From NCBI GenBank assembly GCA_038323655.1, contig JBBQHE010000002.1, positions 1 through 64,000 on the forward strand: a stretch of DNA of 64,000 bases. Direction: 5' to 3'. A program made the position numbers and the translations under genes. Shown here one piece after another: positions 24,989-35,514 of the stretch. Under the pieces are notes generated by a model. The model saw nothing but the letters and a program-made list of their open reading frames with translations. It searched no databases and was not told the DNA's origin. Source of the DNA: Humitalea sp038323655 (lineage in GTDB: Bacteria; Pseudomonadota; Alphaproteobacteria; Acetobacterales; Acetobacteraceae). Position 1 is the first letter of the stretch, and every line of letters starts with the position of its first letter.

Positions 24989-25686
24989 CAGCGCGCCGGC
25001 GCCGGCAACTGCCCGGCGATCCGCGCGGCCGCCGGCCCCTTCAGTGCCGTCAGCGCCCGCCGGCCGCCAGCGGCGAAGACCGCAACGGCACGCAACAGGT
25101 CGCGCAGGGCCTCGGCGCTGGCCGTGTCGAAGGGCGCATAGGCGCCCCCTGAAACCTTGGCGATCTGACGAAAGGCGTTGGCCGCGATCGGGTGACCACC
25201 TTCGTGAAAGACAAAGACCGGCGTGCCGCGCAGGCCCAACTCGCCGGCAGCGTGGCACAGCGCGTCCACATCCTCTTCCACCGCGTCGCCGACGAAGACC
25301 AGGGCGTTGACGCGCGTCTTGGTGGTTTCCGCCAGCGCATGCTTCAGCACCCGCAAAATCTGCGTCTGGCCGCCTAGGCAGCGCACGCCGGTCATGCGCC
25401 GGGTCATTTCCGCCGCATCCGTCAGGAAGGGCGTGCCGGCGAATTCCATGAAGCCGCGGAAGTAGCAGAGTGAGACAGCCAGGCTGCCGACTTCCGCCGC
25501 CGCATGGAACATGCCGGCCTGCAGGTGGCAGGCCTGGTCCCAACTGGGCTGGCGGCTGGCGGTGGCGTCCAGGGCGAAGATCAGCCGCCCCGGCGCGCCG
25601 GCGGTGCGCACGGCGGGCAGGGTGGCGACCTTGGCCAGGAAGGCGGCGACGGCGGGGTCGGTGCGTTTGGCGGGGGGCCCGGCCAT
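24988..25686 (-). CDS. VWA-domain protein
   Basis: A 232-residue cytoplasmic protein that is nearly all one von Willebrand factor A domain. The MIDAS metal site begins LIFALDATASRQPSW, a DxTxS form of the usual DxSxS. The later Thr is probably in GGQTQILRVL and the Asp in LVFVGDAVEEDVDAL. The domain usually mediates metal-dependent protein contacts or chaperone-like assembly with AAA+ partners, but no AAA+ gene is near. The ATG at 25686 gives a compact protein; the frame is open further upstream without similarity. It is co-translated with the membrane J-domain gene. A role in a shared protein-quality or assembly task is inferred from that coupling only. Confidence 0.8.
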   Translation of the reverse strand: MAGPPAKRTDPAVAAFLAKVATLPAVRTAGAPGRLIFALDATASRQPSWDQACHLQAGMFHAAAEVGSLAVSLCYFRGFMEFAGTPFLTDAAEMTRRMTGVRCLGGQTQILRVLKHALAETTKTRVNALVFVGDAVEEDVDALCHAAGELGLRGTPVFVFHEGGHPIAANAFRQIAKVSGGAYAPFDTASAEALRDLLRAVAVFAAGGRRALTALKGPAAARIAGQLPAPAR

Positions 25687-25916
25687 GCGTCGGATATGGG
25701 GGCACCGAGTGACATGCGCCAGTCGCGCCGTGCGGCATGCGCCAGCGCTTCGCTCGGTTGCCGGGACATCCGGCAACCCTTGTGCCGGGTGCCTTCCTGT
25801 CGGGCAGCATAGTCTGCCCCGGTGCACGGGCGAAGGTGCGGAAGGCCGCCCGATCAACGGTCGCTGATGGCATGGGAATTGCAGCGTCTAGTGTTGCTAA
25901 CGATCGAGGTTTTGCG

Positions 25917-26945
25917 ATGCTCACCCACCGACGTTCCCTGCTGCTGGCCGCGCCCGCCCTGATCGCAGCGGGCGGGCTTGGTGCCCAGACCATGCGCTTC
26001 CGCTTCAACCTCGGCTGGCGGGTGGAGGCCTCCGCCGCTGGCTTCCTGCTGGCGGCCGAGCGTGGCTATTACCGGGCCGAGGGCCTGGAGGTCGTGATCG
26101 ACACCGGCAACGGGTCGTCGGGCGCCATCAACCAGGTGGCCGGTGGCGCCTATGATGGTGCCTCGGCGGACATGGCCTCGCTGATCCAGCACAATCTCGC
26201 CAATCCGGGCCGGCGGTTGGTGGCCGCCGCGATCCAATACGACAGCAATCCCAATGCGCTGATCGTCAAGGCCGATTCGCCGATCCGCGCGCCCCGGGAT
26301 TTCGTGGGCAAGAAGATCGTCGGCCAGCCCTTCAATGCCTCGCGTACCTTGTTCCCGATTTTTGCCCGCGCCCAGGGGTTCAGCCCTGACAGCGTGCAAT
26401 GGCAATCGGTTGACCCGGCGCTCGGCAACCAGCTGTTCATTCGGGGCGAAGTCGACGCCGTGGCCTTCTTCTACTTCACCGGGTTGATCAACCTTTCGGC
26501 CGCGGGCGTGCCGCTCGATGCCATGCGAAGCTTCATCTATTCTGACTACGGGCTGCGCGGCTACGGCAACGGGATTGTGGTCAATCCGCGTCTGGCAACC
26601 GACCAGCCCCGCGCGCTTGCTGGTTTTGTGCGCGCGACCACGCGCGGCTGGCTCGACTGCATCGCCGACCCGGTGGCAGGCGGGCGTGCGGTCAAGGCGC
26701 GCGAAGCCCTGGCGGACGAGGCGCTGGAGACGGCGCGCCTGCGCATGATGACAACGGGCAGCATGGTCACCGCCGACACGCGCGCCAACGGCTGGGGTGC
26801 CGCGACACCCGCGCGGCTCCAGGCCACCATCGACGAGACGCTGCTGGCATTCAACCTGACGGGCAGCCTGGCGCCGGCGGATATCTTCACCGATGGCTTC
26901 CTGCCGCCGCCCGCCGAACGTGCCTTGCGCGGCGCGGGGGGCTGA
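25917..26945 (+). CDS. NMT1/SsuA-like ABC substrate-binding protein
   Basis: A 342-residue periplasmic binding protein. The leader MLTHRRSLLLAAPALIAAGG is followed by MRFRFNLGWRVEASAAGFLL, AAERGYYRAEGLEVVIDTG and a VKADSPIRAPRDFVGKKI hinge. This is the NMT1/THI5-like fold that binds sulfonates, nitrate, pyrimidine precursors or aromatic acids. No ABC permease or ATPase follows; the next gene two bases on is a 2OG-Fe(II) oxygenase. TauA-TauD operons pair a similar receptor with a dioxygenase, so the pair may serve uptake and oxidation of a sulfonate-like or other compound. GAGG lies ten bases before the ATG. Confidence 0.85.
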   Translation: MLTHRRSLLLAAPALIAAGGLGAQTMRFRFNLGWRVEASAAGFLLAAERGYYRAEGLEVVIDTGNGSSGAINQVAGGAYDGASADMASLIQHNLANPGRRLVAAAIQYDSNPNALIVKADSPIRAPRDFVGKKIVGQPFNASRTLFPIFARAQGFSPDSVQWQSVDPALGNQLFIRGEVDAVAFFYFTGLINLSAAGVPLDAMRSFIYSDYGLRGYGNGIVVNPRLATDQPRALAGFVRATTRGWLDCIADPVAGGRAVKAREALADEALETARLRMMTTGSMVTADTRANGWGAATPARLQATIDETLLAFNLTGSLAPADIFTDGFLPPPAERALRGAGG

Positions 26946-26947
26946 GC

Positions 26948-27883
26948 GTGGACATCCCCCTGATCAGCCTGGCAGCGCCCGAGGCCGAGGTCTCCGCCGC
27001 GATCCGCGCCGCCTGCATGGCGCATGGCTTCTTTTACGTCCTCGACCACGGCGTGCCGGCTGACCTTGTCGCCGCGCAATTCGCCTGGGCGGCGCGTCTG
27101 TTCGCCCTGCCGGAGGCCGACAAGCAGGCTGTCTCCCTGTTCAACTCCAGCGCCCGCCGGGGTTGGGAGGGGCTGGGCGCCCAGACGCTGGATGCAGCAG
27201 CCAAGCCCGATGCCAAGGAAAGCTTCTATTCCGGCCTGCATTACGGTGCGGATCACCCGTATGTGCAGGCGCGTCTCAACGGTTACGGCCCGAATCAATG
27301 GCCGCAAGGCCTGCCGGGGCTGCAGGCGCAGACCGAAGCCTATACCGCCGCCGTGCAGGCTCTGGCTGAACGCCTGATGCGCTACCTGGCGCGGTCGCTG
27401 GACCTGGCGCCCACCTATTTCGATGGCTTCATGGCCGACCCCATGCTGACGCTGCGCATGGTGCGGTATCCGCCCCATCCACCCGCCGCCGGGGCCGATG
27501 TCTTCGGTGCCGGGGCGCATACGGATTGGGGGGCGATCACACTGCTGGCACAGGACGACATCGGTGGCTTGCAGGTGCAGGCCGCCGATGGTGCCTGGCT
27601 TCCCGCCGTGCCGGTGCCTGGCAGCTTCATCGTCAACCTGGGCGACATGATCCCGCGTTGGACCAATGGCCGCTATCGCTCCAACCCGCATCGCGTGATC
27701 AATGCGAATGCGACCGGGCGCGACCGCTACTCCATCCCCTGCTTCTACAGCCCAAATTTCTATGCACGCGTTGAGGCCGTTCCTGGAACGGTGCAGGAGG
27801 GCACCGAGCCGGTCTTCACCCCGTGCACGGCCGGCGAACACCTGGAGCAGATGTACCAGAAGACCTACGCGAAGGCCGCGTGA
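26948..27883 (+). CDS. 2-oxoglutarate-Fe(II) oxygenase, isopenicillin N synthase-like
   Basis: A 311-residue oxygenase. The N-terminal DIOX_N part contains the common CMAHGFFYVLDHGVP. The catalytic core has the iron facial triad His191, Asp193 (GAHTDWGAITLL) and His248 (SNPHRVIN), and the 2-oxoglutarate carboxylate is bound by Arg260 and Ser262 (DRYSIPCFYSPN). All residues are present, so it should be active. Substrates of bacterial relatives vary widely (amino acids, ethylene formation, xenobiotics). The GTG start is two bases after the binding-protein gene, and the stop overlaps the VOC gene (GTGA), so the three form one operon. Confidence 0.9.
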   Translation: MDIPLISLAAPEAEVSAAIRAACMAHGFFYVLDHGVPADLVAAQFAWAARLFALPEADKQAVSLFNSSARRGWEGLGAQTLDAAAKPDAKESFYSGLHYGADHPYVQARLNGYGPNQWPQGLPGLQAQTEAYTAAVQALAERLMRYLARSLDLAPTYFDGFMADPMLTLRMVRYPPHPPAAGADVFGAGAHTDWGAITLLAQDDIGGLQVQAADGAWLPAVPVPGSFIVNLGDMIPRWTNGRYRSNPHRVINANATGRDRYSIPCFYSPNFYARVEAVPGTVQEGTEPVFTPCTAGEHLEQMYQKTYAKAA

Positions 27884-28268
27884 CCCTGCGCGCCTTCGAC
27901 GTCAACCTGTTCTGCGCCGACCCCGAGGCGCTCATGGGTTTTTATCGCGACCTGCTGGGCCTTGAAGAAGTGGTGGCCGCGCGTTCGCCCATCTATCGCG
28001 AGCTGCGGCTTGGGGCTGCGTCCCTCGGCTTCAACGCGACCGCCGCCTATGGACTCCTGGACCTGGCGGATCGTGTGCCGACGGACCGCGGCGTGACCGC
28101 CTATGCCACCTTCCAACTGGAGGACGAGGCCGCCGTCGACGCCCTGGCGGCGCGCGTGCCTGCCTTGGGCGGACGCATCGTGAAGCCCGCCTACCGGACC
28201 TACTATGCCGCCTGGCAGGTGGTCGCCGAAGATCCGGACGGCAACGTCTTCCGCCTGAACCACGCAGG

Positions 28269-28272
<4 letters not shown>
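27880..28272 (+). CDS. VOC-family (glyoxalase/bleomycin resistance fold) protein
   Basis: A 130-residue protein starting with GTG. It has VNLFCADPEALMGFYRDLLG at the N-terminus and QVVAEDPDGNVFRLNHAG at the end, the two halves of a VOC fold. The usual first metal ligand His is Asn/Asp-like here (DVNLF), so a metal-free binding or altered site is possible. The last gene of the binding protein - oxygenase - VOC set, it may process the oxygenase product. Its TAG stop lies on the palindrome CTAG, which also ends the opposite-strand malic enzyme gene. Confidence 0.8.
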
Positions 28273-30536
<2,264 letters not shown>

Positions 30537-30604
30537 GCCGGTCCCCTCTGTCTTGCCCGCAAGATGGGCGGAAGGGGCGGTCAAGGCAACGCGAGGTCAG
30601 AAAC

Positions 30605-30690
30605 TGGTGCGGTCGAGAAGATTCGAACTTCCACAGGGTTGCCCCTACCAGCACCTCAAGCTGGCGCGTCTACCATTCCGCCACGACCGC
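30605..30690 (-). tRNA. tRNA-Leu (anticodon GAG)
   Basis: On the minus strand the acceptor GCGGTCG pairs with CGACCGC, followed by A and an encoded CCA. The anticodon arm is CCAGC-TTGAGGT-GCTGG with anticodon GAG, reading CUC/CUU leucine codons. A long variable arm precedes the T-arm (GTTCGAATC), as expected of class II leucine tRNA. Total length is 86 bases. It lies between maeB and lipB; no integrase or repeat suggests use as an integration site. Confidence 0.95.
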
Positions 30691-30710
30691 ATTGGCGCGG
30701 GGCATAGCCG

Positions 30711-31403
30711 ATGAACGGCGAAGGTTCAACCGGGCCTGGCTGGCTGACCGCGCCCGGTCTGCTTCCCTACCCCCAGGCGCTGGCCGCGATGACCGCCCGG
30801 GTCGCCGCGATCCGCGCCGGCATGGCGGGCGATCTGGTCTGGCTGGTGGAGCACCCGCCGACCTATACCGCCGGCACCTCGGCCACGGCCGAGGGCATGC
30901 TGGACCCCAGGTTTCCGGTGTTCGCGGCCGGGCGGGGCGGCCAATGGACCTATCACGGCCCCGGGCAGCGCACCGCCTATGTGATGCTGGACCTGACGCG
31001 AGAGGGCCGGGCGATCCCCCTGCGCGACGTCCGCGCCTATGTCCATGCGCTGGAAGCCTGGGTGATTGCGGCCCTGGCTAGCCTCGGGGTTGCGGCGGAA
31101 CGGCGGGAGGGGCGGATCGGCCTTTGGGTCGCGCGCGCCGGTGGGCGGGAGGACAAGATCGCCGCCATCGGCGTGCGCATCACCCGCTGGGTGGCCTGGC
31201 ACGGCATTGCGGTGAATGTCGCGCCGGACCTGTCGCATTTTTCCGGCATCGTGCCCTGCGGCATCCGCCAGCATGGGGTGACGAGCCTGGCCGATCTCGG
31301 CGTTGGGGCCAGCATTGCCGCGCTTGATGCGGCGCTGCATGAGGCATGGCCCAGTGTGTTTGAGCCACGCCAACTTCGCCCAAACGATGGGAGGCCCGCA
31401 TGA
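30711..31403 (+). CDS. lipB: Lipoyl(octanoyl) transferase
   Basis: A 230-residue LipB that moves the octanoyl group from acyl carrier protein to lipoyl domains of 2-oxoacid dehydrogenases. Motifs are WLVEHPPTYTAGTSA, GGQWTYHGPGQRTAYVMLDL, the catalytic Lys in GREDKIAAIGVR and the catalytic Cys in FSGIVPCGIRQHGVTS. Length is normal. lipA is not in the window. The stop overlaps the start of the sulfatase gene (ATGA), an unexpected coupling of a housekeeping enzyme with an accessory hydrolase. Confidence 0.96.
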   Translation: MNGEGSTGPGWLTAPGLLPYPQALAAMTARVAAIRAGMAGDLVWLVEHPPTYTAGTSATAEGMLDPRFPVFAAGRGGQWTYHGPGQRTAYVMLDLTREGRAIPLRDVRAYVHALEAWVIAALASLGVAAERREGRIGLWVARAGGREDKIAAIGVRITRWVAWHGIAVNVAPDLSHFSGIVPCGIRQHGVTSLADLGVGASIAALDAALHEAWPSVFEPRQLRPNDGRPA

Positions 31404-32863
31404 CGCCAAGAAACTTGCTCATCATGATGTCGGACGAACACAACCCCAAGGCGCTCGGCGCCGCGGGCCATCCCTTTGTCCGCACCCCGAACCTCGATGC
31501 CCTGGCCGCCGGCGCGACCCGCTTTACCGCCGCCTACACCGGCTGCCCGATCTGCGTGCCTGCCCGGGCCTCCTTCGCGACCGGCCGCCAGGTGCATGAG
31601 ATCGGCCATTGGGACAACGCCCAGCCCTATGACGGCACCATCCCCTCCTGGCACCACGCCATCCGCCAACGCGGCCATCGCGTGGACTCCATCGGCAAGC
31701 TGCATTTCCGCGGCTTGCCGGGCGACGACCATGGCTTCTCCGCCGAACACATCCCGATGCATGTCGTCGAGCACAAGGGCGACCTGCTCGGGCTGATCCG
31801 CGACGAGACAATGCCGACCCGCAAGGGGGCGAAGAAAATGTCCGCCGCCGCAGGCCCCGGTGAAAGCGACTACACCCGCTACGACCGCGACATCGCCGCC
31901 CGGGCGCAGATCTGGCTGCATGAGGAAGCCCCGAAGCACCAGGACAAGCCCTGGGTACTGTTCGTGTCGCTGGTCACGCCGCATTTCCCGCTGGTGGCGC
32001 CGCCCGAGCATTTCTTCGCCTACCCGCCCGCGCTCATCCCGATGCCGAAGCTGTACGCGCCGCACGAACGGCCCGACCATCCCTTCCTGCGCGACCAGGC
32101 CACCGGGACGCCCTACGACAGCCATGTGAGGGACACGGCGGATGTGAAGCGCATGCTGGCCGGCTACTACGGGCTGGTCAGCTTCATGGATGAACAGGTC
32201 GGCAAGATCCTGGCCACGCTGGCCGCGACGGGCCAGGCCGCGGGGACCAACGTCCTCTACCTTTCCGACCATGGCGACAATGCCGGCGCGCGGGGCCACT
32301 GGGGCAAGAGCAACATGTATGAGGAAAGCGTCGGCATCCCGATGATTCTTTCCGGGCCCGATGTGCCACGCGGCAAGGTCGTGACGACGCCGGCGAGCCT
32401 GATCGACGTCTTCCCGACCGTGCTGGACGCGATGGGCGTCACCGACCCCGCGGCCAATACGGCGACGGCGTCGGCGATGTCGCTGTTCGACCTGGTGCGG
32501 GGGGGTGGCGCAGGGCGGGCGGTGCTGTCCGAATACCATGCCTCAGGCTCGCGCCAGGCTGCCTTCATGCTGCGCGATGCGCGCTGGAAATACGTGCGCT
32601 ACGTCACCTATCCGCCGCAGCTTTTCGATCTTGAGGGCGACCCTGAGGAGCTGGTGGATCGTGCGGCCGACCCGGCATGTGCGGCGGTCCTGGCGGCGAT
32701 GGAAGCGCGGCTGACCGCGCTGCTCGACCCGGCCGAGGTCGATGCCCGGGCCAAGGCGCGCCAGGCGGCGCTGCTGGCCGCGCATGGCGGGGCGGAGGCC
32801 GTGCTCAAGCGCGGCGAACTGCCCTTTTCGCCCCCGCCTGGCGTGGCCCCGGCCTGGAGTTGA
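31400..32863 (+). CDS. Sulfatase (arylsulfatase/choline-sulfatase-like)
   Basis: A 487-residue type I sulfatase. The N-terminal metal site is LIMMSDEHNPKALG. The formylglycine motif is in TGCPICVPARASFATGRQ, where Cys52 begins the C-x-P-x-R core. YLSDHGDNAGARGHWGKSNM supplies the second metal Asp-His pair. The Cys must be oxidised to formylglycine by a maturase, not seen in this window. No signal peptide, so cytoplasmic, as in choline sulfatase; phosphonate monoester hydrolases share this layout. Its TGA stop directly abuts the TGA of the opposite-strand Bug gene in the hexamer TGATCA. Confidence 0.9.
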   Translation: MTPRNLLIMMSDEHNPKALGAAGHPFVRTPNLDALAAGATRFTAAYTGCPICVPARASFATGRQVHEIGHWDNAQPYDGTIPSWHHAIRQRGHRVDSIGKLHFRGLPGDDHGFSAEHIPMHVVEHKGDLLGLIRDETMPTRKGAKKMSAAAGPGESDYTRYDRDIAARAQIWLHEEAPKHQDKPWVLFVSLVTPHFPLVAPPEHFFAYPPALIPMPKLYAPHERPDHPFLRDQATGTPYDSHVRDTADVKRMLAGYYGLVSFMDEQVGKILATLAATGQAAGTNVLYLSDHGDNAGARGHWGKSNMYEESVGIPMILSGPDVPRGKVVTTPASLIDVFPTVLDAMGVTDPAANTATASAMSLFDLVRGGGAGRAVLSEYHASGSRQAAFMLRDARWKYVRYVTYPPQLFDLEGDPEELVDRAADPACAAVLAAMEARLTALLDPAEVDARAKARQAALLAAHGGAEAVLKRGELPFSPPPGVAPAWS

Positions 32864-33826
32864 TCATTCCAGCCGCGCGCCGGAAATCCGCACCACCTCG
32901 CGCCCCCGTTCCAGATCCCCCGGCAGATAGTCGCGGAAGGCGGCAGGGCCGAGGCCGATGATCGCCGTGCCATCCCCCGTCACCCGGCTGCGGAAGCCGG
33001 GATCGGCCAGCGCCGCCTGGGCGGCCGCAGCCAGGCGCTGCACGATCGGTGCCGGCAGCCGCGCCGGCCCCATCAGCGCCATCCAGCTGATGTAGGTGAA
33101 GCCCGGCAGGCTTTCGGCCAGCGCCGGCACGTCGGGCAACAGCGCCGTTCGGTCGGGTGAGGTGACGGCCAGCGCCCGCAGCTGCCCCGCGCGGATCAAC
33201 GGCAACGCCACCTGCAATTGCGGCATGCCAAAGACCACCGTGCCCTGACGCACCGCGTTCACAATATCGGGCGCGCCGCGATAGGGAATGTGCTCCGCCT
33301 CGGTCCCGGTGCGTGCCAGAAACAACGCGACGGTCAGATGCGCCGCACTGCCGAAGCCACCCGAGGCATAGGGCGTTTTCGGATCGCCCTGCAGCCGTGC
33401 CACCAGATCGCCCATGCTGCGGATCGGGTTGTCGGCCCGCACGACGACAACGTTCGACATGCCGAAGGCAAGGGTGATCGGCGTGAAATCGGCCATGGGG
33501 TCGTAGTCCACACGGCCATACAGCGGCGGGTTCACCGTCAGCGACCCGCTGGCCCAGAGCAGCGTATAGCCATCGGATGGCGCCTGGCGCGCGACGTAGG
33601 TGAAGCCGATATTGCCCGCGGCGCCGGGGCGATTTTCCATTACCAGCGGCTGGCCGAGGCGACTGCCCATGGCGTCCGACAGTTGCCGCGCGTTGATGTC
33701 GGGCGCGCTGCCGGGAATGAAGGGGACGATCAGCCGGATCGGGCGGGCGGGATAGGTCTCTTGCGCGGCGACAGGTGTGGCAGTGGCCAGGCCCGCCAGG
33801 GCCAACCCTCGGCGTGAGATTCGCAT
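32864..33826 (-). CDS. Bug-family (TctC-like) periplasmic solute receptor
   Basis: A 320-residue Bug receptor with leader MRISRRGLALAGLATATPVA. RLIVPFIPGSAPDINARQLS is the family motif with Ser-Ala in place of the common Gly-Gly. VMENRPGAAGNIGFTYVA and HIPYRGAPDIVNAVRQG follow in order. It is convergent with the sulfatase gene with no gap, so it probably belongs to a different unit, perhaps with the BciB-like gene upstream, whose stop lies about 50 bases before this start. The ligand is unknown and no membrane partner is present. Confidence 0.92.
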   Translation of the reverse strand: MRISRRGLALAGLATATPVAAQETYPARPIRLIVPFIPGSAPDINARQLSDAMGSRLGQPLVMENRPGAAGNIGFTYVARQAPSDGYTLLWASGSLTVNPPLYGRVDYDPMADFTPITLAFGMSNVVVVRADNPIRSMGDLVARLQGDPKTPYASGGFGSAAHLTVALFLARTGTEAEHIPYRGAPDIVNAVRQGTVVFGMPQLQVALPLIRAGQLRALAVTSPDRTALLPDVPALAESLPGFTYISWMALMGPARLPAPIVQRLAAAAQAALADPGFRSRVTGDGTAIIGLGPAAFRDYLPGDLERGREVVRISGARLE

Positions 33827-33878
33827 GGCCAGTCCCCCCTTGTTTTGGCGGCAGCATGCGAAGCGGCGGCAGCCCCGG

Positions 33879-35099
33879 TCAAGCGCGGTCGTGCGGCTTC
33901 AACCCATAGGGCTTCACCAGGTCCCAGACATGCGGCGGGACCATGTTCTTCACCATGGCGGGTTCTTCGCGTTGCAGGTGCACGACCGTCTCGCAGGCCT
34001 TCATCTCGACGCGGGTACGCGCGAATTCCAGCCCGCGTGGCCCGATGCGCGGCATCAGCCAGCCGACGATGGGGCGGACCCAGTTGGGCATGCGCCGCAG
34101 CGGCAACCCGCCGGCGGCACGCTGCACATTGGCCAGGAACCCCTTCACCGCACCGGCGCGCTTGCCGGCGCTGCCGGGGGCGGAGAGGCGAACTTCGTCG
34201 CCCAGCAGCCCCAAAAGTTCCTCGCCACGTTCATTGCGGACCAGCAGCCACTGTTCGCCCTGGCCGGCCATGTAGCCCACGGTGATGTCCGCCAGCACGT
34301 TGGTGTAGTCGACGCAGGTGCGGCAGGTCAGTGGGAAGAAATCCGCCGGCAGTTTGGAAATCGGCAGTTGCAGAAAGGGGATTTCGCGCTTGCGGCCGTT
34401 CGCGAAACGGACCTCGACGTAGTAGTCCGCGCGAAATTCCAGATAGGTGATGGTCTCCGGCGCATCCGACAGCAGCGCCAGGAAGGTGTGGAAATTCGCG
34501 GTCGTCGTATTGTCGGAGCAGGGCGTGCCGATGACAAAAATCTTCTCAAAGCCGAGTTCGGCTTCCAGCGCCCGCAAGGCATAGACCTGGCAGGGGATCC
34601 CGATCACGGCGATGCGCCGGTGCCCGGCGGCACGGGCCGGTTCCAGCAGCGCCAGCAGCGGCGCGTAGCCCATGCGCATCCCCCGCACCTGCGCCATGCC
34701 GCTGGCCTTGGTCACCAGAACGGGCACGGGCTTCCAGCGGTCCTGCGCGTCAGGCGCCATGGTCAGCACGGCATCGACCGCACCGGCTTCCAGCAGTTTC
34801 TCGGCGATGCGGGTGGTGATGCCGGTCCATTGCGCATCGGGCTTTGGCGGCGTCAGCGACGCCCGGACCATGCGCCGAAACGGCCCGAAATGCAGCTCAT
34901 CCGGCCGGGCCGGGTCGCGCGCGCGGCCATGCACGCGGGCTTCCAGGGCGGCATAGTCGGGCTTGATGAACTGACAGGCGCGGCCGCAGGCGCGCGGGTC
35001 AGCGGTGCGGGAAACCCCGCAGTCGGTGCACAGCCCGCGTTCGGCCGCGGTGCCGATCGGTGGTGCCCAGACGTCCGGAAGCGAAGCCTGTTGTGTCAT
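33879..35099 (-). CDS. BciB-type/FrhB-family iron-sulfur flavoprotein reductase
   Basis: A 406-residue protein of the F420 hydrogenase beta-subunit family, closest by eye to BciB, the ferredoxin-dependent divinyl (proto)chlorophyllide 8-vinyl reductase. Matching segments are DELHFGPFRRMVRASLTPPK, AQWTGITTRIAEKLLEAGAV, RIAVIGIPCQVYALRALEAE and the TCRTCVDYTNVLADITVGYM region. Cluster Cys occur near the N-terminus (CTDCG, then ACGRAC) and at GTPCSDN and TCRTC. An ATG is chosen over a TTG four codons earlier. There are no bacteriochlorophyll genes beside it, so it may be a stray member of a photosynthesis pathway or a related reductase with another substrate. Confidence 0.75.
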   Translation of the reverse strand: MTQQASLPDVWAPPIGTAAERGLCTDCGVSRTADPRACGRACQFIKPDYAALEARVHGRARDPARPDELHFGPFRRMVRASLTPPKPDAQWTGITTRIAEKLLEAGAVDAVLTMAPDAQDRWKPVPVLVTKASGMAQVRGMRMGYAPLLALLEPARAAGHRRIAVIGIPCQVYALRALEAELGFEKIFVIGTPCSDNTTTANFHTFLALLSDAPETITYLEFRADYYVEVRFANGRKREIPFLQLPISKLPADFFPLTCRTCVDYTNVLADITVGYMAGQGEQWLLVRNERGEELLGLLGDEVRLSAPGSAGKRAGAVKGFLANVQRAAGGLPLRRMPNWVRPIVGWLMPRIGPRGLEFARTRVEMKACETVVHLQREEPAMVKNMVPPHVWDLVKPYGLKPHDRA

Positions 35100-35167
35100 G
35101 CGATGTCCCAAGACGGGCCGCGGCCTGCGGCGGAGCCAGGGTATCGGATGCGGCGAATGGCGCCAGG

Positions 35168-35249
35168 GTCAGCAAGCCGCGGGTCAGTTGGGCCAGAGTC
35201 AGTCGGCCAGGGTCAGTTGGCCAGAATCAGTCGGCCGAGAATCAGTCGG
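35168..35249. repeat. Tandem repeat, six copies of a 14-15 bp unit
   Basis: GTCAG or ATCAG recurs at 35168, 35183, 35198, 35212, 35226 and 35241. The middle copies read roughly (G/A)TCAGT(T/C)GGCCAGA. Spacing alternates 15, 15, 14, 14, 15. It lies between the BciB-like gene and a very small ORF on the minus strand. Because the unit is not a multiple of three and copies shift phase, it is unlikely to encode a repeat protein. Confidence 0.75.
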
Positions 35250-35394
35250 TTTTGTCCGCGACCGGGGTGGCATTGTCTGCGACCGGTGCCTGGCGAGGCT
35301 TGCCGGGCACGACCGGGGTCATGGCAGCACCATCGGCCGAGAAGGTCGGCAGGTCCTGCGACTTGGTCTCATCGGGCTGGTTGGTGTCGGGCAT
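35242..35394 (-). CDS. Small hypothetical protein (50 residues)
   Basis: The frame starts MPDTNQPDETKSQDLPTFSA and is rich in Asp, Pro, Ala and Thr, with no hydrophobic segment and no known motif. It would be an unfolded, acidic peptide. There is no strong ribosome-binding site. The stop codon falls in the first copy of the tandem repeat. It may be a real small protein or a chance frame upstream of the BciB-like gene. Confidence 0.35.
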   Translation of the reverse strand: MPDTNQPDETKSQDLPTFSADGAAMTPVVPGKPRQAPVADNATPVADKTD

Positions 35395-35477
35395 GTGAAG
35401 CAATCCAGTATGGTGCGATGCAACATATTGGACGGCCAAAGCGAATCACCAGAGACTCTTTTGTGCGTTGCACACAA

Positions 35478-35506
35478 GCAACGCGGCGGTCACGCCGCCG
35501 CGTTGC
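35478..35506 (-). terminator. Probable terminator hairpin after the DEAD-box helicase gene
   Basis: A perfect 12-bp stem (GCAACGCGGCGG with CCGCCGCGTTGC) with a five-base loop lies nine bases beyond the helicase stop codon. On the minus strand it is followed by TTGTGTG, a weak T-rich tail, so termination could be intrinsic or Rho-assisted. Confidence 0.7.
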
Positions 35507-35514
35507 AATGAGAG

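Noticed and set aside
30605..30690. tRNA-Leu as an attachment site for an integrated island
   Set aside because: No integrase, direct repeat of the tRNA 3' end or foreign gene block is seen next to it.
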